A DNA stretch of 7,084 nucleotides from Opitutaceae bacterium (lineage in GTDB: Bacteria; Verrucomicrobiota; Verrucomicrobiia; Opitutales; Opitutaceae). Positions within the stretch are counted from its first letter, which is position 1. Every line of letters begins with the position of its first letter. The notes beneath the pieces were generated by a model. The model ran no database searches. It worked only from the letters and a program-made list of their open reading frames with translations, and was not told where the DNA came from. The stretch covers positions 1-7,084 of the forward strand of contig JADLBI010000206.1 in assembly GCA_020847775.1 (NCBI GenBank), written 5' to 3'. The position numbers and the translations under genes were made by a program. Below are positions 1-6,325 of this stretch, one piece after another.

Positions 1-176
1 AACGCGTGCTCATTTCCAGCGGTGCGCACGATCCGCTCGTGCCGGCCGATCATCCCGCAGGCCTCGCCGAGTTACTGCGCGCCGGCGGCGCCGAGGTCAC
101 CGTCGCCACCCATCCGACGAGCCACCGCCTGATCGCCGCCGATCTCCAGGCCGCCCACGACTGGCTCGGCCTTTGA
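1..176 (+). CDS. Alpha/beta hydrolase, C-terminal end (partial, 5' truncated by window)
   Basis: The frame beginning at base 3 is open to a TGA at 174-176 and gives the last 57 residues of a protein. It reads as the C-terminal end of an alpha/beta-hydrolase fold. A strand ending in S-S-G-A-H-D-P-L-V-P carries the probable catalytic Asp (codon at 30-32). After a helix and a strand, T-S-H-R-L carries the probable catalytic His (codon at 123-125), followed by a last helix ending in W-L. This Asp-31-residue-His spacing and the terminal helix match the phospholipase/carboxylesterase group (YpfH/MhqD-like). That group usually has Gly before the His, whereas here it is Ser. The nucleophile elbow is outside the window, so the substrate cannot be judged. 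The gene ends 104 bases before the E1 gene and may or may not share its transcript. Confidence 0.7.
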   Translation, partial: RVLISSGAHDPLVPADHPAGLAELLRAGGAEVTVATHPTSHRLIAADLQAAHDWLGL

Positions 177-280
177 TGCTCCGCTCGCGCCACGGCATGA
201 CTTGCGTCAACGACTGGCAAAAAGCCTGAAAGGTTCCCCTTGCGCGCGGCTACGCAGCTCGCCACGGTTTTGGGAAAATC
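177..280. other. Intergenic region and 5' leader ahead of the E1-kdsC-lpt-hprK-rph run
   Basis: This 104-base gap is the only sizeable non-coding stretch before the seven-gene forward run, so a promoter for that run is expected here or upstream in the hydrolase gene. I could not find a convincing -35/-10 pair. TTGCGT at 202-207 has no recognisable -10 about 17 bases downstream, and no sigma-54 TGGC/TTGC pair has the right spacing. No hairpin plus T-run terminator for the preceding gene is visible. A GGGA at 272-275, five bases before the ATG at 281, is a plausible ribosome binding site. Confidence 0.45.
198..209. promoter_or_regulatory. Short inverted repeat TGAC-TTGC-GTCA, possible operator
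   Basis: A perfect 4-base-arm inverted repeat (TGAC, 4-base centre, GTCA) lies 71 bases upstream of the E1 start. It is too short to be significant alone and does not extend on either side. It is listed only because it falls in the sole upstream regulatory gap of the operon. Confidence 0.15.
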
Positions 281-2311
281 ATGGCATTTCCCAACCCTCC
301 GCCGATTCTCGCGGACCGCACGCTGCGCCCCGGGGACTTGGAAACATCGCACGACGAAACCCTGCTCCGCATTTACGCGTGGATGCGTCTCGGCCGTAGC
401 GCCGATAATCGTATCCTCGACCTGTTTCGCCAAGGCCTCATCAAGGGCACCGTCACTGGCGGCATGGGCAACGAAGGCCTCGCCGTGCCGCTCGCGCTTT
501 TGGCCGACAAGACGCAGGACGTCATTTCGATCAGCCACCGCGGCCTCTCCGCGCATCTGGTGTGGAGCGGCCATCTGTGCGATCATTTGAATCAGTATTT
601 CGCCAATGCGCAGAGCCCGACCAAAGCGCGCGAAGGCAACATCCACCACGGCGACCCGGCCAATCGCTCACTGCCGATGATCAGCCACCTTGGCATCATG
701 CTTTCCAATGTCGTCGGCGCGGTGGATGCCGAGCGGCGCAAGGGCAGCCAAGCCGTGGGCTTCGCGTTTTTCGGCGACGGTTCCTCGAGCACGGGCGACG
801 TGCACGAATCGCTCAATCTCGCCGCGCTGCTCTCGCTGCCGGTCGTATTCGTCATCGAGAACAATCGCTACGCCTACTCGACCCCGATCGAGGAGCAGTT
901 CGATCCCAACGTGAAGCTCTGGCAGCGCGCCGCCGGTTACGGCATGGAGGGCTTTGCCGCCGACGCCACGGATGTCGAATCGTTCACCCACACGCTCGGC
1001 GCAGCCATCGCCAAGGCCCGCGCCACCTCGCGCCCGGTGCTGATCGAGGCGCACACGCTGCGCCTGCGCGGTCACGCCGCCTACGACACCTGCGATTATC
1101 TCAAACCCGGGGAAAGCGACGCTTTTTTTGCGCAAGATCCGCTGCCGCGTTTGCGCCAAAAACTTCTCGACGCCGGTCATGGCGCGCGCGTCGAAGCAAT
1201 CGAGGCCGAGCTCAACGCCTTTCTCGAGGCCTGCGTCAAAACCTCGCTGCCGATTCCGCGCCCCGATCCCGCCGACATGGTTGACGAGTTGTTCGCGCCG
1301 GACTCCGCGCCTTTGCCGTGGGAAGCCGAGCCCGCCACGCCGCAGTCGCTCAACTTCGCGCAGGCGATCAATCTCGCGCACCGCAAGATTCTCACCGAGC
1401 GGCCCGAATCGCTCGTGCTCGGCCAAGACATCGGGCGCTACGGAGGCGCGTTCAAGGTTACCGAGGGCCTGCTCGACGCCTACGGCCGCGCGCGCGTGTT
1501 CAACACCCCGCTCGCGGAAAGTGCGTGCACCGGTTACGCCATCGGCATGGCCGGCCGCGGTTTTCGACCGATCGAGGAATTCCAATTCGCCGATTTCGCC
1601 ACCGAGGCGGTCACGCAAATCACGCAGAACGCGGCCACGTATTATTTTCGATCCGGCGCGGCCTGTCCCATCGTGTTCCGTTTCCCCTGCGGCACGGTGC
1701 AACTCGGCTCGTTTCATTCGCAGGAACTCGAGTCCAGTTTCCTCGCCTATCCCGGCCTCAAGGCGCTTTACCCGAGCACGCCGCAGGATGCGTTCGACGC
1801 GCTCCTCGCCGCCTACGAGGACAACAACCCGGTCATCCTTTTCGAAAACAAGGCGCTCTATCGCTGCAAAAAACAGCCCGTCGTCTGGAACCCCGACTAC
1901 CGCAAGGTGTGGGAGCCAAAACAGCTCCGCACCGGCGACTTCGCCACCTTCGTGAGCTACGGCGAGATGGTCCTGGAATCCACTGAGATTTGCGACTACC
2001 TCGCCAGCGAATACGAAATCGGTTTCGACCTCTTCGATCTGCGCGCGCTCTCGCCACTCAGACTCGACGCCATCCACGCCTCGCTGCGCCGGACGGGGCG
2101 CCTCGTCGTTTTGCACGAGGGCCGCCGCACGCACGGTTTCGGAGCCGAACTCGTGGCGCGCCTCACCGAGGAGAATTTTAACGCGCTCAAAGCCGCGCCA
2201 CTGCGCATCGGCGCCGTCGACATTCCCGTGCCCTTCGCCGGTGAACTCGAACGCGCCTACCGACCGCGCAAGGACGACGTCATCGAAAAACTCCTTGCAT
2301 GGCTGGGATGA
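281..2311 (+). CDS. Fused alpha/beta subunit E1 of a 2-oxoacid dehydrogenase complex (thiamine diphosphate dependent)
   Basis: This 676-residue protein joins both E1 subunits of a 2-oxoacid dehydrogenase in one chain. Residues about 20-330 are the alpha part. It has the thiamine-diphosphate motif G165-D166-G167 with N194-N195 thirty residues on, and R263-G264-H265 in the usual phosphorylation-loop region. A linker near 330-350 leads into the beta part (about 355-676). There E413, in T-P-L-A-E-S, is the expected cofactor-activating Glu, and H479, in F-H-S-Q-E, is a conserved active-site His. A transketolase C-terminal domain fills the end. Such fusions are known in Bacteroidota and Verrucomicrobiota. 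The sequence resembles branched-chain (2-oxoisovalerate) E1 more than homodimeric pyruvate E1, but the substrate is not certain. It would decarboxylate a 2-oxoacid and pass the acyl group to lipoyl-E2 in the cytoplasm. No E2 or E3 gene is nearby. The ATG at 281 has GGGA five bases upstream. Confidence 0.9.
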   Translation: MAFPNPPPILADRTLRPGDLETSHDETLLRIYAWMRLGRSADNRILDLFRQGLIKGTVTGGMGNEGLAVPLALLADKTQDVISISHRGLSAHLVWSGHLCDHLNQYFANAQSPTKAREGNIHHGDPANRSLPMISHLGIMLSNVVGAVDAERRKGSQAVGFAFFGDGSSSTGDVHESLNLAALLSLPVVFVIENNRYAYSTPIEEQFDPNVKLWQRAAGYGMEGFAADATDVESFTHTLGAAIAKARATSRPVLIEAHTLRLRGHAAYDTCDYLKPGESDAFFAQDPLPRLRQKLLDAGHGARVEAIEAELNAFLEACVKTSLPIPRPDPADMVDELFAPDSAPLPWEAEPATPQSLNFAQAINLAHRKILTERPESLVLGQDIGRYGGAFKVTEGLLDAYGRARVFNTPLAESACTGYAIGMAGRGFRPIEEFQFADFATEAVTQITQNAATYYFRSGAACPIVFRFPCGTVQLGSFHSQELESSFLAYPGLKALYPSTPQDAFDALLAAYEDNNPVILFENKALYRCKKQPVVWNPDYRKVWEPKQLRTGDFATFVSYGEMVLESTEICDYLASEYEIGFDLFDLRALSPLRLDAIHASLRRTGRLVVLHEGRRTHGFGAELVARLTEENFNALKAAPLRIGAVDIPVPFAGELERAYRPRKDDVIEKLLAWLG

Positions 2312-2316
2312 TCGCC

Positions 2317-2829
2317 ATGAACCCACCGTCGTCAGTCCCCATTCCACCAGCCGACTGGGCCGCGATCCAACTCTTCGCCATGGATGTGGACGGTGTGCTT
2401 ACCGATGGCACCGTGCAAATCTGCTCCGACGGCGCGGAAACCAAAACATTTTCCATCCTCGACGGCATGGGCATCGTGCGCCTCAACCGTGTCGGCATCG
2501 CCGTCGCTTGGATTAGCGGGCGCCCCTCGGAAGCCACCACGCGTCGAGCGCAAGAACTCAAAGTGCCCCATCTCATCCAAGGCCGCACCGACAAGCTCGC
2601 GGCCTTACAGGAGCTCGCCGGCCGTCTAAAACTCGAAGCCCGCCAATGTGTTTACATGGGCGATGACGACATCGATGCGCCCGCCATCGCCTGGGCCGGC
2701 GTCGGCGTTTCTGTGCCCGGCGCCATGCCCGCGGCGCAAGCCTCCGCACGTTACCTGACTCAACGCCAGGCCGGCCGCGGCGCCGTGCGTGAAATCTGCG
2801 AACATATCCTCGCTCATCGCGATCCCTGA
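2317..2829 (+). CDS. kdsC: 3-deoxy-D-manno-octulosonate-8-phosphate phosphatase (KdsC, HAD family)
   Basis: KdsC hydrolyses KDO-8-phosphate to KDO and phosphate in the cytoplasm, the step before CMP-KDO formation for the LPS inner core. The 170-residue product is a capless C0-type HAD phosphatase of normal length. From the ATG at 2317, motif I is D23-V-D25-G-V-L-T-D-G, with D23 as nucleophile and D25 as acid/base. Motif II is I-S67-G-R, motif III is K93 in T-D-K-L, and motif IV is G115-D-D-D-I-D120, which binds magnesium. Position next to lptCAB supports KdsC over other HAD phosphatases. Three in-frame ATGs compete. The one at 2299 overlaps E1 by 13 bases. The one at 2308 forms an ATGA with the E1 stop. 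The one at 2317 has GGGA (2305-2308) eight bases upstream and is chosen here. All imply coupling to E1 translation. Confidence 0.9.
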   Translation: MNPPSSVPIPPADWAAIQLFAMDVDGVLTDGTVQICSDGAETKTFSILDGMGIVRLNRVGIAVAWISGRPSEATTRRAQELKVPHLIQGRTDKLAALQELAGRLKLEARQCVYMGDDDIDAPAIAWAGVGVSVPGAMPAAQASARYLTQRQAGRGAVREICEHILAHRDP

Positions 2830-2834
2830 GCATC

Positions 2835-3257
2835 ATGTCGCTTGCCTTGTTCATTGGATTGCTCGCGCCGGTTCTCGCCGCTACTTCGCCACTGACTACC
2901 CAGACGCCGGTGAAAAATTTCCGGCTACCCACATACAACGAGGCGGGACACCGCTCGATGTTGATCCAAGGCGCGCGCGCCATAGTCGGTGCGGATCAGA
3001 TCGAGCTCACCGACCTCAACCTCACGCTCTTCACCGGGGACAAGGCGGGCACCATCGAGACGATCATCCTCAGCCCGCAGGCCATCGCCGAACCGAAGAG
3101 CGAGCGCATCCACGGCGAACACGCTGTGCGCTTCATCCGCAACGACCTCGAAATCACCGGCGAGCGCTGGACCTACAACCACCACGAAAAGAAGGTTTCC
3201 ATCGCCACCAAGACGCGGATTACCTTCCATGTGCCGTTGCCCGATATTCTCAAATGA
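2835..3257 (+). CDS. lptC: LptC-like LPS export protein (periplasmic, inner-membrane side of the Lpt bridge)
   Basis: The product (140 residues) has a hydrophobic N-terminus (residues 2-16) with a possible A-x-A-like cleavage site near residue 16. After it comes a beta-rich domain with repeating strands, for example the stretch around I-E-L-T-D-L-N-L and the later D-L-E-I-T-G-E-R-W-T-Y. This is the OstA/LptC jelly-roll pattern. LptC receives LPS from LptBFG and passes it to LptA. Recognition rests on this fold pattern plus its place between kdsC and lptA, as in proteobacterial clusters; the sequence itself is divergent. It is short against the roughly 190 residues of E. coli LptC. The ATG at 2835 is 5 bases after kdsC with only a weak GAG upstream. 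Oddly, the N-terminus has no positive charge before the hydrophobic core (see findings on an upstream start). Its stop overlaps the lptA start as ATGA. Confidence 0.8.
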   Translation: MSLALFIGLLAPVLAATSPLTTQTPVKNFRLPTYNEAGHRSMLIQGARAIVGADQIELTDLNLTLFTGDKAGTIETIILSPQAIAEPKSERIHGEHAVRFIRNDLEITGERWTYNHHEKKVSIATKTRITFHVPLPDILK

Positions 3258-3814
3258 ATCGCCTCCTTCCCAGTTTCTTCGCCCTGCTGCTCGCTGCCCC
3301 GTTGCTACGCGCGCAACCCACCCCGCCACCAACTGTGATAGAATGCTCCGGCTTGGCCGAAACCATCAGCACCGACACGGAGACCACCGCCACGTTTCGC
3401 GACCAAGTCGTGGTCACCGGCAACAACATCAAACTCACCTGCGATTTCCTCAAGGTCATCGCTCTCCGCCAGGGTGACAAGACCGCCACCCTCGGCTCTT
3501 ACGGCCAATTCAAATCCCTCGTCGCCACGGGCAACGTGCGCATCGTGCAGGGTGATCGTGAAGCGACCTGCGGCCGCGCCGAGGTGTTCCCCGGCGAAGA
3601 CCGCATCGTCCTCAGCGAAAATCCCGTCGTGCGCAGCTCTAGCGATGATTACACCGCGACCGGACCGCGCCTCGTGCTTTACCGCGGTCAACGCCGCGCC
3701 GTGATCGAGGGCAATGAAACCGAGCACGCGCGCATCACCTTGCCTCCGATCAAGGACCTCGGCTTCGAAGAAACCCCTGCGCCGCCCCCCGCGGATCCCA
3801 CACCGGCCCCATGA
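3254..3814 (+). CDS. lptA: LptA-like periplasmic LPS transport protein (OstA domain)
   Basis: This encodes 186 residues. A typical Sec signal peptide (N-terminal Arg, hydrophobic stretch 4-18, probable cleavage after L-R-A at residue 20) is followed by a proline-rich spacer. An OstA/LptA beta-jelly-roll then spans about residues 28-165, with repeated strand patterns such as F-R-D-Q-V-V-V-T-G, V-A-T-G-N-V-R-I and R-I-V-L-S-E-N-P-V-V. LptA forms the periplasmic bridge between LptC and LptD. The C-terminal tail (about 172-186) is rich in proline and alanine and probably disordered. Three cysteines (31, 63, 106) are unusual for a short periplasmic bridge protein. The ATG at 3254 was chosen because it begins the signal peptide and overlaps the lptC stop as ATGA. 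The reading frame stays open upstream, but that part overlaps kdsC and lptC and is out-of-frame noise. The stop again overlaps lptB as ATGA. Confidence 0.88.
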   Translation: MNRLLPSFFALLLAAPLLRAQPTPPPTVIECSGLAETISTDTETTATFRDQVVVTGNNIKLTCDFLKVIALRQGDKTATLGSYGQFKSLVATGNVRIVQGDREATCGRAEVFPGEDRIVLSENPVVRSSSDDYTATGPRLVLYRGQRRAVIEGNETEHARITLPPIKDLGFEETPAPPPADPTPAP

Positions 3815-4548
3815 ACGCGGACGCTAACTCCACCATCGCCACGGAAGGTTTGGCCAAAACCTACGGCTCGCGCGCGGTCGTGGACGGCGTGAATTTAAAC
3901 TTCGCGGCAGGCGAGGTCGTGGGCCTGCTCGGCCCCAATGGCGCCGGCAAGACCACGACATTCTACATGATCGTCGGCCTGATTCCCGCCAGTCGAGGTT
4001 ACGTAAAACTCGACAATCGCGACATCACGAAACTGCGGATGCACGAACGTGCGCGCCACGGCATTGGTTACCTGCCTCAGGAGGCCTCGGTCTTTCGCAA
4101 GCTCACGGTTGAGCAAAACATCCTCGCCATCGCCGAGGCCATCGGCGTGAAACGCAAGGACCGCCCCGCCCTCGTCGCGCGCCACCTGGAGGAGCTCAGC
4201 CTCACCCACGTCGCCACCCAAAAGGCCTTCACCCTCTCCGGCGGCGAACGGCGGCGGCTCGAAATCGCCCGCGCGCTCGTCACCCAGCCAAAGTTCCTGC
4301 TGATGGACGAGCCCTTCGCGGCCATCGACCCCATCTCCGTCGCCGAGGTGCAAAAAATCATCCTCCAGCTCAAGCAGCGCGGCATCGGCGTCGTCGTCTC
4401 CGATCACAATGTGCGCGAGACCCTGCGCATCGTGGACCGCGCCTACCTCATCCATCAGGGCCGCGTGCTCACCCAAGGCACCGGTGCTTTTCTCATCAAC
4501 GATCCGCAGGCTCGTGAATTTTACCTCGGCGAAAACTTCAACCTCTGA
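3811..4548 (+). CDS. lptB: LPS export ABC transporter ATP-binding protein LptB
   Basis: LptB is the cytoplasmic ATPase that, with LptF and LptG, extracts LPS from the inner membrane. The 245-residue product has every ABC motif in order. Walker A is G41-P-N-G-A-G-K47-T-T. The Q-loop is G-Y-L-P-Q90-E-A-S. The signature is L142-S-G-G-E146, followed by R-R-R-L-E. Walker B is F-L-L-M-D166-E167. The switch His is H199 in S-D-H-N. The L-P-Q-E-A-S-V-F-R-K-L-T-V stretch and D-E-P-F-A-A-I-D-P are characteristic of LptB rather than other ABC ATPases. Length equals the family norm (about 241). Translation starts inside the lptA stop (ATGA at 3811-3814) with no Shine-Dalgarno sequence visible, so it is probably coupled. 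It is followed after 5 bases by hprK. lptF and lptG are not in the window. Confidence 0.97.
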   Translation: MNADANSTIATEGLAKTYGSRAVVDGVNLNFAAGEVVGLLGPNGAGKTTTFYMIVGLIPASRGYVKLDNRDITKLRMHERARHGIGYLPQEASVFRKLTVEQNILAIAEAIGVKRKDRPALVARHLEELSLTHVATQKAFTLSGGERRRLEIARALVTQPKFLLMDEPFAAIDPISVAEVQKIILQLKQRGIGVVVSDHNVRETLRIVDRAYLIHQGRVLTQGTGAFLINDPQAREFYLGENFNL

Positions 4549-4553
4549 TCCCC

Positions 4554-5555
4554 ATGCCCAAGGACGTTCACGGCCTCACCGTCGGACATTTTTTCGCCAC
4601 CTACGGCGAAAAATTGAAGATGAAGCTGCTAACCCCGGCCGGCGTGGGCCTGCACCGCCTCATCCGTGAAGGCTCGATCAATCGACCCGCGCTCGCCCTC
4701 ACCGGCTTCCTAAAATACTTCGCGAACAAACGCATCCAAGTCATTGGCTCCGCGGAGATGACCTACCTAAAGACCCTGAGTGCCGACGCGCAGAAAGACA
4801 TATTGCGGCAAATCACCAAGCGGCAGATCCCCTGCATGGTGCTGACCCGCAATTTCCACGCCCCGGAGGCCATGCTGGAAATCGCCGCGGATCTGAAGCT
4901 GCCCATCTTCCGCACCCCCATGATCACGATGAACTACGTGAACATGGCCACCCTATGCATCGACAATGAGTTCGCGCCGCGCTCCACCGAACACGCCACC
5001 ACCCTCGACATCAAGGGCGTGGGAGTAATGATCCGCGGCTCCAGCGGCATCGGCAAAAGCGAATGCGCCCTCGCCTTGATTGAGCGCGGCCATTCCCTCG
5101 TTGCCGACGATCTCACCGTGGTCAGTCTGCGCGATGAGCGTGACGTCATGGCCGCCAGCCGCCCGCTCAACCGCGGCTGGATGGAGTGCCGCGGCATCGG
5201 CATCATCAACGTCACCGAGATGTTCGGCATCAAGTCCGTGCGCAATGAGAAGCGCGTCGATCTGGTCGTCTCCCTGCAGGAGTGGACCCCTGACAGCGTG
5301 GAGGAACGCACCGGGCTGGAGGAGAATTTCTACCCCATCCTCGGCACCAACATCCCGCACATCGAGCTCTTCGTTCGTCCCGGGCGCGACATCGCAAGAC
5401 TCGTCGAGGTCGCCGCACTCACCCAAGCGCTGAAAAAACTCGGCTACGATCCCGCCAAAGAATTCAACGAGCGACTCATCGCCCACATGGCCCAAACCGC
5501 GCAGGAACAACCCCTCACCATCAAACCCTTTTTTCCCCGCGAACGGGATGTCTGA
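4554..5555 (+). CDS. hprK: HPr(Ser) kinase/phosphorylase
   Basis: HprK phosphorylates the phosphocarrier HPr on a serine using ATP or pyrophosphate and removes the phosphate by phosphorolysis, tying carbon supply to regulation in the cytoplasm. The 333 residues fit the family. The N-terminal regulatory domain covers about 1-135. The C-terminal kinase domain has H147 before the P-loop, the P-loop G162-S-S-G-I-G-K168-S169-E, the A-D185-D186 pair, the HprK signature E211-C-R213-G-I-G-I-I-N-V, and the C-terminal R-P-G-R-D motif followed by an E-V-A-A-L helix. The P-loop has Ser where HprK usually has Asp at the second position. H147 is followed by Ala rather than the common Gly. Neither change removes a catalytic residue. 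No HPr or enzyme I gene is in the window, so the substrate here is inferred. The gene lies directly after lptB, without rpoN or hpf. The start lacks a visible RBS. Confidence 0.93.
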   Translation: MPKDVHGLTVGHFFATYGEKLKMKLLTPAGVGLHRLIREGSINRPALALTGFLKYFANKRIQVIGSAEMTYLKTLSADAQKDILRQITKRQIPCMVLTRNFHAPEAMLEIAADLKLPIFRTPMITMNYVNMATLCIDNEFAPRSTEHATTLDIKGVGVMIRGSSGIGKSECALALIERGHSLVADDLTVVSLRDERDVMAASRPLNRGWMECRGIGIINVTEMFGIKSVRNEKRVDLVVSLQEWTPDSVEERTGLEENFYPILGTNIPHIELFVRPGRDIARLVEVAALTQALKKLGYDPAKEFNERLIAHMAQTAQEQPLTIKPFFPRERDV

Positions 5556-5563
5556 AACCTTTC

Positions 5564-6313
5564 ATGCCTGACTCAACCACCCGCCACGACGGCCGCTCCC
5601 CCGGCCAATTGCGCCCCATCACTTTCCAAGCCGGCATCGCACCGCACGCCACCGGCTCGGTGCTCGTCGGTTTCGGCGACACCCGTGTCATCTGCGCCGC
5701 CACCATCGAACCCAAGGTGCCGGGCTGGATGCGCCAACAAGGCGTGAAAGGTGGCTGGCTCACGGCGGAATATTCAATGCTGCCATACTCCACGCTCGAG
5801 CGCAAACAACGCGACATCGCCAAGGGCAAGCTCGACGGCCGCACGGTGGAGATCCAGCGCCTCATTGGTCGCTCCCTGCGCGCCGTCGTCGATCTAGGCA
5901 AGCTCGGCGAAAACACGCTCTGGGTGGATTGCGACGTGCTCCAAGCCGACGGCGGCACCCGCACCGCCTCGATCACCGGCGCCTACCTCGCCACTCGCCT
6001 CGCCGTGCAGAAACTCCTCGATGCGCAGAAGCTCGCCGACAACCCGCTCACCGATTCGGTCGCCGCCGTCAGCGTCGGCATCTGCGATGGTCGGCCCGTC
6101 TGCGATCTCGATTACATCGAGGACAAGGACGCCGCCGTGGACTTCAATGTCGTGATGACCGGCCGCGGCCAATTCGTCGAAGTCCAGGGCACCGGTGAGG
6201 AGACGACTTTTTCTCACGACCAGCTCCAATCGCTGCTTACCCTCGCCCAAGCCGGACTCAAGGAACTCGCGGCCAAACAGACCGCGTTTCTCACCGCCCA
6301 ACTGCTGCGATAA
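5564..6313 (+). CDS. rph: Ribonuclease PH (tRNA 3' end trimming)
   Basis: RNase PH removes nucleotides after CCA on tRNA precursors by phosphorolysis and assembles as a hexameric ring. The 249 residues match the family throughout. The N-terminal pattern is D-G-R-x6-L-R-P-I. It is followed by E96-I-Q-R99-L-I-G-R-S-L-R-A, then W-V-D-C-D-V-L-Q-A-D-G130-G-T-R133-T-A-S-I-T-G-A, where the Arg belongs to the phosphate-binding site. The acidic metal/catalytic cluster is C180-D181-L-D183-Y-I-E-D187-K-D189 with D193-F-N-V-V-M. The usual end, G-T-G-E-E-T-T-F-S plus a C-terminal helix, is present, so the protein looks complete and active. It starts 8 bases after hprK without a clear Shine-Dalgarno sequence and ends only 3 bases from the converging HTH gene. 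Its usual partner gene rdgB does not follow here. Confidence 0.97.
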   Translation: MPDSTTRHDGRSPGQLRPITFQAGIAPHATGSVLVGFGDTRVICAATIEPKVPGWMRQQGVKGGWLTAEYSMLPYSTLERKQRDIAKGKLDGRTVEIQRLIGRSLRAVVDLGKLGENTLWVDCDVLQADGGTRTASITGAYLATRLAVQKLLDAQKLADNPLTDSVAAVSVGICDGRPVCDLDYIEDKDAAVDFNVVMTGRGQFVEVQGTGEETTFSHDQLQSLLTLAQAGLKELAAKQTAFLTAQLLR

Positions 6314-6325
6314 TGGTTAGTCCAT
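6313..6325. repeat. Small inverted repeat spanning the two converging stop codons
   Basis: The arms ATGG and CCAT, separated by 5 bases, cover the last base of the rph stop, the 3-base gap and the reverse-strand stop. The arms are too short and lack a T-run, so I do not call this a terminator. It marks the point where two transcripts must meet. Confidence 0.15.

Noticed and set aside
202..230. TTGCGT as a sigma-70 -35 box, or TGGC (215-218) as a sigma-54 -24 element
   Set aside because: No matching -10 hexamer about 17 bases on, and no GC/TTGC pair at the fixed sigma-54 spacing.
246..262. Hairpin GCGGCT-ACGC-AGC(t)CGC in the E1 leader as a terminator or riboswitch
   Set aside because: Only six pairs with a bulge, no T-run, and such stems arise often by chance in GC-rich DNA.
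50..649. 199-codon reverse frame covering the intergenic gap before E1
   Set aside because: It overlaps the hydrolase end and the E1 N-terminus in antisense and shows no recognisable motif; it is a GC-driven shadow.
668..2347. 559-codon open frame on the reverse strand opposite the E1 gene
   Set aside because: It lies wholly antisense to a clearly conserved enzyme. Its residue makeup (very rich in Arg, Gly, Glu, Val) is what a GC-rich gene gives in the opposite frame, and no domain is visible.
2789..3253. Upstream extension of the lptA reading frame through kdsC and lptC
   Set aside because: The real product begins at the signal peptide at 3254. The extension is the out-of-frame translation of lptC and is rich in Arg, His and Pro, typical of a shadow.
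3895..4476. 193-codon reverse frame opposite lptB
   Set aside because: Antisense to the full set of ABC motifs; its acidic, low-complexity translation mirrors the lptB codons.
4953..5510. 185-codon reverse frame opposite hprK
   Set aside because: Antisense shadow of a conserved kinase domain, no motifs and no start signals.
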